In this document: positions 25,128 through 33,166 of the stretch, one piece after another
Numbering within the stretch: position 1 is the stretch's first letter
Layout: each line of letters begins with the position of its first letter
From: Bacteroidota bacterium
GTDB taxonomy: Bacteria; Bacteroidota; Ignavibacteria; Ignavibacteriales; Ignavibacteriaceae
Assembly: GCA_022562275.1 (NCBI GenBank)
Contig: JADFPP010000006.1
Location: 1-64,000, forward strand
Reading direction: 5' to 3'
Length of the DNA: 64,000 nt
The notes under the pieces: generated by a model
What the model was told of the DNA's origin: nothing
Databases searched by the model: none
Seen by the model: only the letters and a program-made list of their open reading frames with translations
Translations under genes and position numbers: made by a program

Positions 25128-26522
25128 TTAATTTTTATAGTAGTTTATTATTTTATTTATTAATCCATCACTTGTATACTCGTCCGGCATTATATTAACC
25201 TTTACTCTTCTGTTTTCAATTGTAGTTTTTGTTGTTGGTCCGATTGCAGCTATATCATATTCTTTAAAGTATTCTGCAGGATTAATAATATTAAGTATTT
25301 GTAAAAAGTTTTCAAATGTTGATGGACTTGTAAAAATAAACAGATCGGGATTACTTTTATTTAACTTTTCCAAATTATATTTAATATGCTCCTTTGTTGG
25401 AAGTGAAACATTGTAAACGGGAACAGATTTAATAATTGCACCTAAATCTTTCAATCCTCTCGGCAGCTCTTCTCTTCCTATTGCAGAACGAGGAATAAAA
25501 ACAATTTTATCTTTTATATCAAATTTAGAGAGTTCTTCGATCACTCCCTTTGCGCTGAATTGTTTTGGAATAATTTTCACAGGAATGTTATATTTATTGC
25601 AAACTAACGCGGTTTTATTTCCAACGGCAACAATTCTTTTCTTGTTGAAATTCATACTAACATTTAGTTCTTTGTATCGTATGCTAAACATCTGAACTGC
25701 GTGAGCAGAAGTAAAAATTATAAAATCTATTTTATCATGTTTTAGAACAATGGAATCAAAAGCATCCCAATCAAGAGGCGGAACAATTTCGAGAGTAGGA
25801 AATACGATTACCTTTGCTCCAAACCTTGTTAATGCAGAAGCAGATTCTTGGGATTGCTCAACTGTTCTGGTTATTACTATTGTTTTCTCTTTTAATGGAA
25901 GCACAACATTGTTCTGAAATCCGGAGTAGAGTGCATGAAGAAAAAATTCAAACAACTTTTCTCTTTCAGTTATTTTTTGTTCTTCACTTAATTTTCGATT
26001 GATGTCTCTTTCAACCGTTCCGTAAATACTCCCCAGTATTGAATGGGCTGTGAATTCATCATCAACATTTCGGAAAAGATCATTATTTATTCCTTCACGG
26101 ATAATTCCGGATAATTGTGATTTTAGCTGTCCCTCTAGGAAGCGCAATTCATCACACAAGTCACTTTCGGAATTAAGTGATTCTCTTTTATACATCAGAA
26201 AGAAATTCTGATATTTCATCATAAACATATAAACATGTATTGTATATGAACGAAGAGAATCAATGCTGTTGTGTTCATTTTTTATTTTTTTGGTAAGAGA
26301 GTCAAGAAGATTTTTCATTCTTAAGCTCATTATAGAAAAGTAGAGCTCTTCCTTAGATGTGAAATAGTTATAAACTGTTCCTTTGGCAACACCAATCATC
26401 TTTGCAACATCTTCCATCATAACTTCATGATAACTTTTCTGCGAGAAAAGATCAGCAGCTGCTTCAAGTATACGTTCACTTTTAATCCCCTTTTTAACCC
26501 TTCTTTTTTCTTTTACTAACAT
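25128..26522 (-). CDS. hemD: TetR-family regulator fused to uroporphyrinogen-III synthase
   Basis: The 464-residue protein has two complete modules. Residues 12-205 are a TetR repressor, with a helix-turn-helix at about 37-56 (MEDVAKMIGVAKGTVYNYF) after ERILEAAADLFSQKS and a helical ligand-binding/dimer part. Residues 212-464 are HemD, which cyclises hydroxymethylbilane to uroporphyrinogen III. It begins KTIVITRTVEQSQESASALT and carries FTSAHAVQMF, AVGNKTA, FIPRSAIGREELP, FTSPSTFENF, AAIGPTTKTT and YTSDGLI. No stop or start separates the two. The gene lies in the hem operon between the lipoprotein gene (8 bp) and hemE. TetR-type palindromes occur in the operon promoter (30219-30235, 30273-30286), so autoregulation is likely but inferred. 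Confidence 0.93.
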   Translation of the reverse strand: MLVKEKRRVKKGIKSERILEAAADLFSQKSYHEVMMEDVAKMIGVAKGTVYNYFTSKEELYFSIMSLRMKNLLDSLTKKIKNEHNSIDSLRSYTIHVYMFMMKYQNFFLMYKRESLNSESDLCDELRFLEGQLKSQLSGIIREGINNDLFRNVDDEFTAHSILGSIYGTVERDINRKLSEEQKITEREKLFEFFLHALYSGFQNNVVLPLKEKTIVITRTVEQSQESASALTRFGAKVIVFPTLEIVPPLDWDAFDSIVLKHDKIDFIIFTSAHAVQMFSIRYKELNVSMNFNKKRIVAVGNKTALVCNKYNIPVKIIPKQFSAKGVIEELSKFDIKDKIVFIPRSAIGREELPRGLKDLGAIIKSVPVYNVSLPTKEHIKYNLEKLNKSNPDLFIFTSPSTFENFLQILNIINPAEYFKEYDIAAIGPTTKTTIENRRVKVNIMPDEYTSDGLINKIINYYKN

Positions 26523-26530
26523 TTTTTATT

Positions 26531-27139
26531 CTACCTTATATTCCAGTCATTCATAGCCAGCACTTCACCATTAGCCGGATCAATGATCATTTCCTTGCCG
26601 GTTCCTCTATATCCAAAATCACCAGTAAATTCACGGATTGTTGATAATATATACCACACATAAAACTGTCTTTCCGGGTTCCAAATAAATTTGACCTGCC
26701 ATTCTTTAATTCCTTTTGCCAGGCCATTTTCTTTGGCAATATTTATTGCGGTTTCCTTATCTATTTGCCAATTGTACTGAGCTGGTTTGTTTTTACAATT
26801 CGGTATGCCGATTATATCCCTATCTTTAATAACATTACCGTTACTATCAACAGTAAATGTTATTAACGCATTTACATAAGGCTTATCCGGTATGTAAAGA
26901 TTGTATGCCATTTCATAATAAGGTGGAGTGTAGTTGGATTTTTCGATATTAGAAGTAATATAACTTTTAAAAAATTCAAGACCTGTTTTAGAGATGACAA
27001 ACACATTCGCTTTATGAAGCACTTTAAATGGAACTACGGATTCTCTCTGCTTACCGGAATCGGAGCTGCATGAAGATAAGTTTATACCAATAGCAAAAAA
27101 AATAAAAGGTACTGATAAAGATTTTAATAATTGCTTCAT
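26531..27139 (-). CDS. Hypothetical lipoprotein in the hem operon
   Basis: The 202-residue protein has a lipoprotein signal peptide (hydrophobic h-region, lipobox LSSC with Cys24). The mature part (LITFTVDSNGNVIKDRDIIG, WQVKFIWNP, FYVWYILST, GKEMIIDPANGEVLAM) resembles the strand-helix-strand layout of PepSY-like domains, but the match is weak. Its ATG overlaps the hemC stop (ATGA) and the TetR-hemD gene follows after 8 bp. It is therefore translated with the heme genes, which suggests a linked envelope role that I cannot specify. Confidence 0.75.
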   Translation of the reverse strand: MKQLLKSLSVPFIFFAIGINLSSCSSDSGKQRESVVPFKVLHKANVFVISKTGLEFFKSYITSNIEKSNYTPPYYEMAYNLYIPDKPYVNALITFTVDSNGNVIKDRDIIGIPNCKNKPAQYNWQIDKETAINIAKENGLAKGIKEWQVKFIWNPERQFYVWYILSTIREFTGDFGYRGTGKEMIIDPANGEVLAMNDWNIR

Positions 27140-28083
27140 ATTGTCCTGGAAGAATTATAAATTTCCTTTAATACTGATTTAGCCCCAGCCTTTAGTAAAT
27201 CCTTTGCAAGAGATTTACCAAGAAGCTCCGGATTTTTTTTGCTGCCCCTTAGATTCTTTCTAAAAGTAATCATCCCGTCTAAAGAGCCAACCATAGCATC
27301 GAGATAAAGCCCGTTTGCTTTTACCTGAGCTAAGGCGCCGATAGGAACCTTACAGCCTCCCTCAAGAGTTTTAAGCAAAGATCTTTCTGCCAGCACTGCT
27401 TTATAGGTATTTTCATGATGAATTGAATGGAGAAGTTCTTCTACAAAAGAATTCTCTTTGTGAATTTCTAAACCAAGAGCACCTTGTCCAACCGCAGGCA
27501 GCATTATTTCTGTACTAATATTTGATGAAATATATTTTTTTAGATTCAATCTTTCTACACCTGCCCTGGCTAATATAATTGCATCCCACCCGGATTCGAG
27601 AAATTTATCTATTCTTGTTGGAACATTACCCCTGAGATCGACTATTTTTATATCAGGACGAATATGCAATAGCTGACAAGTCCTTCTTAATGATCCGGTT
27701 GCAACAACAGCTCTCTCTTTCAGATCATTTATAGTGATTCCCTTTTTCCCCGCGATCAAAACATCTTCTACATGATATCTTTTTGTAACAGCGGCAAGTT
27801 TTAGTCCTTTTGGTATTTCCGTCTGCAAATCTTTCAGACTATGAACAGCCAGGTCTATTTTTCTTTTTAGTAACTGTATCTCAAGTTCCTTTGTGAATAA
27901 ACTTTTATCGCCTATTTTGGAAAGAGCTACATCGAGTATTTTATCTCCCTTGGTATTTATAATTTTTATATCAACTTCAATATTCTGATTTTTTCTTTCC
28001 AGTTCTCTTTTAATATAGTTTGCCTGCCACAATGCCAGCTTACTTCCCCTGGAACCGATTATAACTTTAGATTTTTTGTTCAT
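27136..28083 (-). CDS. hemC: Porphobilinogen deaminase (hydroxymethylbilane synthase)
   Basis: It joins four porphobilinogens into hydroxymethylbilane. The 315-residue protein shows IGSRGSKLALWQANYI at the N-terminus. HSLKDLQTEIPKGL contains the active-site Asp, GSLRRTCQL and DLRGNVPTRIDKF are basic substrate-binding segments, and EGGCKVPIGA carries the cofactor-attaching Cys244. It overlaps the hemA stop by four bases (ATGA) and the next gene in the same way, so translation is coupled through three genes. Confidence 0.97.
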   Translation of the reverse strand: MNKKSKVIIGSRGSKLALWQANYIKRELERKNQNIEVDIKIINTKGDKILDVALSKIGDKSLFTKELEIQLLKRKIDLAVHSLKDLQTEIPKGLKLAAVTKRYHVEDVLIAGKKGITINDLKERAVVATGSLRRTCQLLHIRPDIKIVDLRGNVPTRIDKFLESGWDAIILARAGVERLNLKKYISSNISTEIMLPAVGQGALGLEIHKENSFVEELLHSIHHENTYKAVLAERSLLKTLEGGCKVPIGALAQVKANGLYLDAMVGSLDGMITFRKNLRGSKKNPELLGKSLAKDLLKAGAKSVLKEIYNSSRTI

Positions 28084-29366
28084 GTTTTATTTTCTTTAGA
28101 TTCGGGCGTATCGATTCCGAACAAGCTTCTTATTATTCCCATTTTTGTAGCAGCTTCTTCAGCGCCTGTACCTGTTTCATTAGTTTTTTTTAATTCAACT
28201 ATCGGATGATGAAGTATTTTATTGATTATCCGTTTGGTAACGATTTCAAGTTTTTCTCTGTCTTCAGAAGAAAACTTATTAATGTTCTTTTCAACCTCTT
28301 CGGCTCGAATTGCATCGAAGTGGTCTCTTAAATTTTTTATTGTTGGAGCTGATTGCAGGGAGTTATACCATTCAAAAAAAGAATTAAGCTCCTCCTCTAT
28401 AATTATTTTTACCTTGGGAATTTCCTTTCTTCTCTTAGCAACATTTTGCCCAACAATAATATTAAGCGAATCTATATCATGGTAGAAAACATAATTTATC
28501 TCTTTCGATGCAGGATCGATATCTCGCGGTACTGCTATATCCATAAGCACCATAGATGCATAACCTCTTTTCTTCATTGCCGCCTCAACATCCTGTTTTT
28601 TTATCAGAATACTTTCCGAACTGGTTGCGCTGATAACAATATCATATTTATGAAGATGATCTTTAAATTTATCGAAAGGTACAACATAAGAATTGAATTT
28701 TTCTGCAAGCTTTGCTGCTTTTTCAGTTGTTCTGTTTGTAATTACAAGGTGTGATATTCCTTTGTCGTTAAGGTGTTTTGCTGCAATCTCTCCCGTTTCT
28801 CCGGCACCAATAACCAATGCCGATTTTTTATTAAGGTTTGAAAAAATTTTCCCTATCAATTGAACAGCAGCATAACTTACAGAAACTGCGCCTTCAGCTA
28901 TTGCCGTTTCTGATATTGCTCTTTTCCCAACTTTTAGTGCCGAATCAAATACACGCCGCATTAAAAATCCGGCAAATTGCATTTCCTCAGCAATCTGAAA
29001 TGAATCTTTTACCTGCTTAAAAATCTGGTTATCTCCAATCAGCATAGAATCAATCCCGGCTATTACAGAAAAAAGGTGATTGAGAGAGTCACGAGAAATA
29101 AATGTCTGAAAACTGTCAGCAGAAGTGGTTGTTGAATTTTTACTTTCTGTAATTATTTTTTGGAGATGTAAATGAGTTATATCTTTATTTACAGGAATGC
29201 CATAGATCTCGGTGCGGTTACATGTGGAAATTAAAAGACCTTCGGTAAAATATTTGTTTTTTATTTTTTTTATTAATTCTCGCACTTCATTTTCACTAAG
29301 ATAAAGAGATTCTCTTAACTTAACCGGTGCGGTTTTATGATTTATTGATACAGCTAAAAGGTTCAT
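28080..29366 (-). CDS. hemA: Glutamyl-tRNA reductase
   Basis: It reduces glutamyl-tRNA(Glu) to glutamate-1-semialdehyde, the committed step of C5-pathway tetrapyrrole synthesis. The 428-residue protein has SINHKTAPVKLRE, the catalytic Cys49 in STCNRTEIYG, SMLIGDNQIFKQVKDS, and the NADPH fold LVIGAGETGEIAAKHL. A C-terminal dimerisation domain ends in a ~30-residue tail. Presence of HemA implies the C5 route; hemL, the next enzyme, is not in the window. The start lies 6 bp after the ccsA/hemX-like gene. Confidence 0.97.
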   Translation of the reverse strand: MNLLAVSINHKTAPVKLRESLYLSENEVRELIKKIKNKYFTEGLLISTCNRTEIYGIPVNKDITHLHLQKIITESKNSTTTSADSFQTFISRDSLNHLFSVIAGIDSMLIGDNQIFKQVKDSFQIAEEMQFAGFLMRRVFDSALKVGKRAISETAIAEGAVSVSYAAVQLIGKIFSNLNKKSALVIGAGETGEIAAKHLNDKGISHLVITNRTTEKAAKLAEKFNSYVVPFDKFKDHLHKYDIVISATSSESILIKKQDVEAAMKKRGYASMVLMDIAVPRDIDPASKEINYVFYHDIDSLNIIVGQNVAKRRKEIPKVKIIIEEELNSFFEWYNSLQSAPTIKNLRDHFDAIRAEEVEKNINKFSSEDREKLEIVTKRIINKILHHPIVELKKTNETGTGAEEAATKMGIIRSLFGIDTPESKENKT

Positions 29367-29372
29367 CTAATA

Positions 29373-30197
29373 TTAATAGAACGAATGAAAACTATGTGCT
29401 AAAAAATTTGTTAGTATTGTAGAAAATATCGCAATAAGAAATCCTGTTATTGATAGAAGGATCAGCTTTTTCCCTCGCCACTTCGAGAAGAATTTAGTGA
29501 AAATACCTGCCCCATACAGCATCCATACAATGCCCGTTCCTATCAGTTTGGGATCCAGGAATGAAAATTTTGGAAACGCACTCGGTAGCCAGATAACACC
29601 TATTATTATTGCAACAGTAAGAAGAATAAATCCAATGACGGCTGAATAAAAACTTAATTTCTCCAGAACTTCTAGATTTGGAAGACGATTAAATATTAAA
29701 CCGAAACGATTATGTTTGAGATCATTGTATAATGTGAGATATAAAAATCCATACACAGCAGAAATTGTAAAGCCCGAATAACCCAATAATGCATTAACAA
29801 CATGAATTCCAAGTAGATTATTCTTTAGTACTTCTTTCACAACAATTTGGTCTGCAATAAACAAAGATGATATCAGTTGAAAAACCAATGAGATTATTAT
29901 TATAAATGGTCCGGTACCCCGTATGTCTGTTATAAGTTCCAGCAGGAAATAAGAAAAAGTTATTGAAAATGCCAATACAGTAAAGATTTCAAAAACATTT
30001 GTAATTGGAGGGTGATCGAACTCGCTTGTTCTAATCAGTAAGTATATTAAATGAGTAAAAAGTGTTAAAAAGATAAAAAGTCGTTTTACGTTTACAAATT
30101 TCTTTTCTCCCTTCATAAAATCGTAAAAATATACTGAAAAAGTTCCCAGGTATATAATGGGCAAAAGAACGTTTAAGAAGTGAATAACAGGTGTCAT
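29373..30197 (-). CDS. CcsA/HemX-like cytochrome c assembly membrane protein
   Basis: The 274-residue protein has about eight membrane segments and belongs to the CcsA/CcmC/HemX heme-handling family. GIHVVNALLGYSGFTISAVYGFLYL contains a conserved His-region helix (the family's heme-ligand His is H130-like), and WLPSAFPKFSFLDPKLIG replaces the usual WWD-type loop, while the C-terminal FLAHSFHSFY carries paired His residues. A HemX-type protein next to hemA is a common arrangement: in Bacillus HemX lowers GluTR levels, and in Bacteroidota CcsA moves heme for cytochrome c. It is the first gene of the hem operon, with AAAAGG about nine bases before the ATG. Confidence 0.8.
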   Translation of the reverse strand: MTPVIHFLNVLLPIIYLGTFSVYFYDFMKGEKKFVNVKRLFIFLTLFTHLIYLLIRTSEFDHPPITNVFEIFTVLAFSITFSYFLLELITDIRGTGPFIIIISLVFQLISSLFIADQIVVKEVLKNNLLGIHVVNALLGYSGFTISAVYGFLYLTLYNDLKHNRFGLIFNRLPNLEVLEKLSFYSAVIGFILLTVAIIIGVIWLPSAFPKFSFLDPKLIGTGIVWMLYGAGIFTKFFSKWRGKKLILLSITGFLIAIFSTILTNFLAHSFHSFY

Positions 30198-30218
30198 CTA
30201 AATTTACCTTTTATTAAA

Positions 30219-30235
30219 TTGACTTGCCAGTCGAA
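30219..30235. promoter_or_regulatory. Candidate TetR-type operator, promoter-proximal site
   Basis: TTGACT-TGCC-AGTCGA (GACT/AGTC arms, 30221-30232) lies 24 bp upstream of the ccsA/hemX start. Its reverse-oriented partner is at 30273-30286. Aligned in the same direction (TGACTTGCCAGTCG against TGACTTGCTGGTCA) they agree at 11 of 14 bases. The TTGAC-N-GTCAA format is typical of TetR-family operators. Confidence 0.6.
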
Positions 30236-30272
30236 AATTAGAAATATTTTATATAAAACGCAAGAGAATAAT

Positions 30273-30286
30273 TGACCAGCAAGTCA
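30273..30286. promoter_or_regulatory. Candidate TetR-type operator, promoter-distal site
   Basis: TGAC-CAGCAA-GTCA is an inverted repeat about 52 bp from its partner, roughly five helical turns, so dimers on both would face the same side. Between the sites the minus strand has TTGCG...TATAAAA and TAATTTTC, plausible promoter elements. The TetR-hemD product of this operon is the obvious candidate binder. Confidence 0.6.
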
Positions 30287-30308
30287 TTTTAATGTCATTA
30301 TCTGTGGA

Positions 30309-31178
30309 TTAATTTCCTCCCAGGATTAGTGGCAAACCATCTTTACCAGATCCGATAATAATAACCTTAGTATTCGGAGAACTAGCCAACTTTTCAGTTG
30401 CTTCAATTCCTTTCCATTTTAGTAACATGTTGCTTATATTTACCGATACAATATCCTGAAAGTCTGCAATACCTCTGGCTTCAATTCTTTTTCTATCAGC
30501 TTCCTGCTCTTCTTTTTGCAGGATGAATGCCATTCTCTGAGCATCCTGTTCAGCTTGTAATTTCTCTTCGATAGATTGTGTTAAGCGCGCCGGAAGTTGT
30601 ATTTGTCTTAATGGAGCCTGCTCTACAGTAATGCCTCTTGGACCAACTAATTTTCCCAGTTCGTCTAAAATTTCTCCGGCAAGCTTTTCACGGGAAGCAG
30701 TATAGAGAGCCTTTGCTTCGTAACGAGCTGTTACACCTCTTACAACGGAACGAAACTGCGGGACTAAAATAATATCCGCATAGTCTGGTCCCACTGTTTT
30801 ATAAATTTCATTTGCCATATCAGAATTTAACTTAAAAAGCAAACTTATTTCCAGATTAACACTTAGCCCCTCTTTAGATGGAACGGACATCATCTCTTTC
30901 AATTCCTGAGTTTTGATACTCATCTTTTCAATCTTTGCCATAGGGTTAACCAGGCTAACCCCGGGTTTCAAAGTTTCATCGCTAACATTTCCCAGAAAGT
31001 CTATAACTCCGGTATGCCCAGCCGGTATAATTGTCCAGAATTGAGAAATTGTTATCACCGCAGCAACAGCAATCCCAATTAAAGCAAAATTTGCCTCCTG
31101 TTTGCTCCTTCTTTTTTTAGCATTTTTATAAACAAAAAATGCTACAACGATAGCAATTAAAGCAATTACAAATAACAT
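30309..31178 (-). CDS. SPFH/band-7 (prohibitin-like) membrane protein
   Basis: The 289-residue protein has two close N-terminal hydrophobic segments (residues 2-18 and 27-48). The SPFH domain follows (WTIIPAGHTGVIDFLGNVSDETLKPG, then EGLSVNLEISLLFKLN and VVRGVTARYEAKALYTASRE) and then a coiled coil rich in Glu/Gln (SIEEKLQAEQDAQRMAFILQ). Prohibitin-like proteins form ring oligomers that scaffold membrane proteins and proteases. There is no FtsH or NfeD partner here. It lies 111 bp upstream of the hem operon across the candidate operators and probably has its own transcript. Confidence 0.85.
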   Translation of the reverse strand: MLFVIALIAIVVAFFVYKNAKKRRSKQEANFALIGIAVAAVITISQFWTIIPAGHTGVIDFLGNVSDETLKPGVSLVNPMAKIEKMSIKTQELKEMMSVPSKEGLSVNLEISLLFKLNSDMANEIYKTVGPDYADIILVPQFRSVVRGVTARYEAKALYTASREKLAGEILDELGKLVGPRGITVEQAPLRQIQLPARLTQSIEEKLQAEQDAQRMAFILQKEEQEADRKRIEARGIADFQDIVSVNISNMLLKWKGIEATEKLASSPNTKVIIIGSGKDGLPLILGGN

Positions 31179-31233
31179 TTTAACACCTCATTAATTATAA
31201 TTAAATATATGATTTATACTCTATTGTTTAGAG

Positions 31234-31686
31234 TTATTTTTTATATTCTTTTAAAAATCCTGAAAACTCAACCCGGTGCGATTCTTCCATTGCAAGAAGA
31301 CTAATGCAAAGATCCTGCGTAACGTAATCAACGCCTTCTGAAAGTTTTATTAATTTATTGTACTGTTCAATAGCTCCGTTTTCAGCTTTTATCACACCTT
31401 CGATTACCGAAGCTACATCTGTCGTATCAGCTTTCGGCTGAAGATACGTCTGCTCTGGTTTTAAATCTAATGAACCGGGAACAATACCGCCAACTTCTTT
31501 GATCCTTTTAGCCAAAGTTTGCGCGTGGGCAATCTCTTCGGTTATGTCCAGCGCAAGCGATTTTTTAATTTCTTCAGCCCTTACACCATCAAGGTTAATT
31601 GAATTTGCAATATAGTTTATAACTGTTTCAATTTCCATCCAATAAGCTTTTATTAAATTTTCAATTATTTCTTTTTTGTCAGCCAT
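31234..31686 (-). CDS. Ferritin-like diiron protein
   Basis: The 150-residue four-helix bundle carries the ferritin-like ligand pattern: Glu in YWMEIETVINY, EEIAH in helix 2, Glu in AENGAIEQY and MEESH in helix 4. It is shorter than most ferritins and lacks a recognisable heme-binding Met of bacterioferritin, so iron storage and oxidative protection are both possible. It follows the nucleoside phosphorylase gene by 11 bp and has a good ribosome-binding site (AAAGGAGAT). Confidence 0.82.
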   Translation of the reverse strand: MADKKEIIENLIKAYWMEIETVINYIANSINLDGVRAEEIKKSLALDITEEIAHAQTLAKRIKEVGGIVPGSLDLKPEQTYLQPKADTTDVASVIEGVIKAENGAIEQYNKLIKLSEGVDYVTQDLCISLLAMEESHRVEFSGFLKEYKK

Positions 31687-31697
31687 AATTATCTCCT

Positions 31698-33002
31698 TTA
31701 TATAATTATTTTTTTTATCAGTTTTGGCTTAATCACTTTTCTATTTGAATATTTTATTGAATTTAAAATCATATTTTTTGCAATATCGATCTTCAAAGTA
31801 GAATTTGAATGAACTTCGGCGATGATAGCCCCCTTTTTAATTTTATCACCAATTTTAATATTAAAAATAATACCTGCTTTCGGATTAATCTTATCTGTCA
31901 TTGTTTTTCTTCCGGCACCAAGCTCAAGTGCTGCCATTCCAATTTGGTAATTATCAATGCTTTTTATGTAGCCGCCTTTATTTGCTTTAATTTTTTTGAT
32001 GAATTTCGATTTAGGATATTTATCCGGATTCAGGAGATATTTTGTATCCCCGCCCTGATGGCTTACGATTTCAACAAACTTCTCAAAAGCTTTTCCACTG
32101 TCTATTTGTTCTTTGGCTATTTTAATCCCGGCTTTTATTGATGATGCTTTCCCGCCAAGGAAAATCATTGCCCCGGAAAGAGATAAACTCAATTGGTACA
32201 AGTCATCTCTTGTTTCATCCCGAAGAACTTTTACAGATTCGTAAACTTCAAACCAGTTTCCAATATAGTTGCCCAACGGTTGATTCATATCTGTTATGAA
32301 AGCTATAACCTTTTTATTAAAAGATTTTGCGGTTTTGATGAGTGAATTTGCTAAGGATATTGCATCCTTCGTTTTTTTCATAAAAGCGCCGCTGCCTGTT
32401 TTTACGTCAAGCACTAATCCGTCAATACCTTCAGCTAATTTTTTGCTCATTATACTTCCGGTTATCAGGGGTATCGATTCCACCGTTCCGGTAACATCTC
32501 TTAATGAGTATATCAGCTTATCTGCAGGGGCAATTTCTTTTGTTTGACCGATTAAAACAGCGCCGCATTTCTTCAACACGGATTTATATTCCTTTAATGA
32601 AAGATCAGTTCTGAATCCGGGGATCGATTCGAGTTTATCCAATGTTCCGCCGGTGTGCCCCAATCCTCTTCCGGATATCATAGGAACATTTATTCCTGCT
32701 GCAGCAACTATCGGTGCAAGAATCAAAGAGGTTTTATCTCCAACTCCCCCGGTTGAATGTTTGTCAATTTTAGTTCCTTCTATTGCCGAAAGATCAATCA
32801 CTTTTCCACTATGGAGCATTGCTTCTGTTAGGTATGATGTTTCTTTATTGTCCATCCCCTTTATACATATTGCCATAAGAAGCGATGCAAATTGATAATC
32901 GGGAATTTTTCTTTTGGTGAAAGAGTTTATTAAAAAAAATATCTCCTCTTTTGATAGAGATTTCCCAATTCGCTTTTTTATGATTAATTCAACTGTGTTC
33001 AT
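31698..33002 (-). CDS. Pyrimidine nucleoside / thymidine phosphorylase
   Basis: The 434-residue protein cleaves (deoxy)pyrimidine nucleosides with phosphate to base and sugar-1-phosphate. Motifs are the phosphate-binding KHSTGGVGDKTSLILAPIVA, SGRGLGHTGGTLDKLESIPG, LIYSLRDVTGTVESIPLI (substrate site), SKKLAEGIDGLVLDVKTGSGAF, and a C-terminal barrel-sandwich domain. The length and sequence suit the Pdp/DeoA group; I cannot separate DeoA from Pdp by eye. It shares an operon with the ferritin-like gene and is divergent from aspS. Confidence 0.92.
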   Translation of the reverse strand: MNTVELIIKKRIGKSLSKEEIFFLINSFTKRKIPDYQFASLLMAICIKGMDNKETSYLTEAMLHSGKVIDLSAIEGTKIDKHSTGGVGDKTSLILAPIVAAAGINVPMISGRGLGHTGGTLDKLESIPGFRTDLSLKEYKSVLKKCGAVLIGQTKEIAPADKLIYSLRDVTGTVESIPLITGSIMSKKLAEGIDGLVLDVKTGSGAFMKKTKDAISLANSLIKTAKSFNKKVIAFITDMNQPLGNYIGNWFEVYESVKVLRDETRDDLYQLSLSLSGAMIFLGGKASSIKAGIKIAKEQIDSGKAFEKFVEIVSHQGGDTKYLLNPDKYPKSKFIKKIKANKGGYIKSIDNYQIGMAALELGAGRKTMTDKINPKAGIIFNIKIGDKIKKGAIIAEVHSNSTLKIDIAKNMILNSIKYSNRKVIKPKLIKKIII

Positions 33003-33166
33003 AACATAAACTTACAAAGAATTGAAATGTTAATGAAGAAATCTTTCATTGGGAATATAGATATAACCAGTAGGAAAGTTTATTAGCACGCGCTTAATTT
33101 GTTTACCCTTCTATTAATGATTAATTTTCGCCCTAAAAATTGCTTACAGAAGTAAAAGAAACTAAA

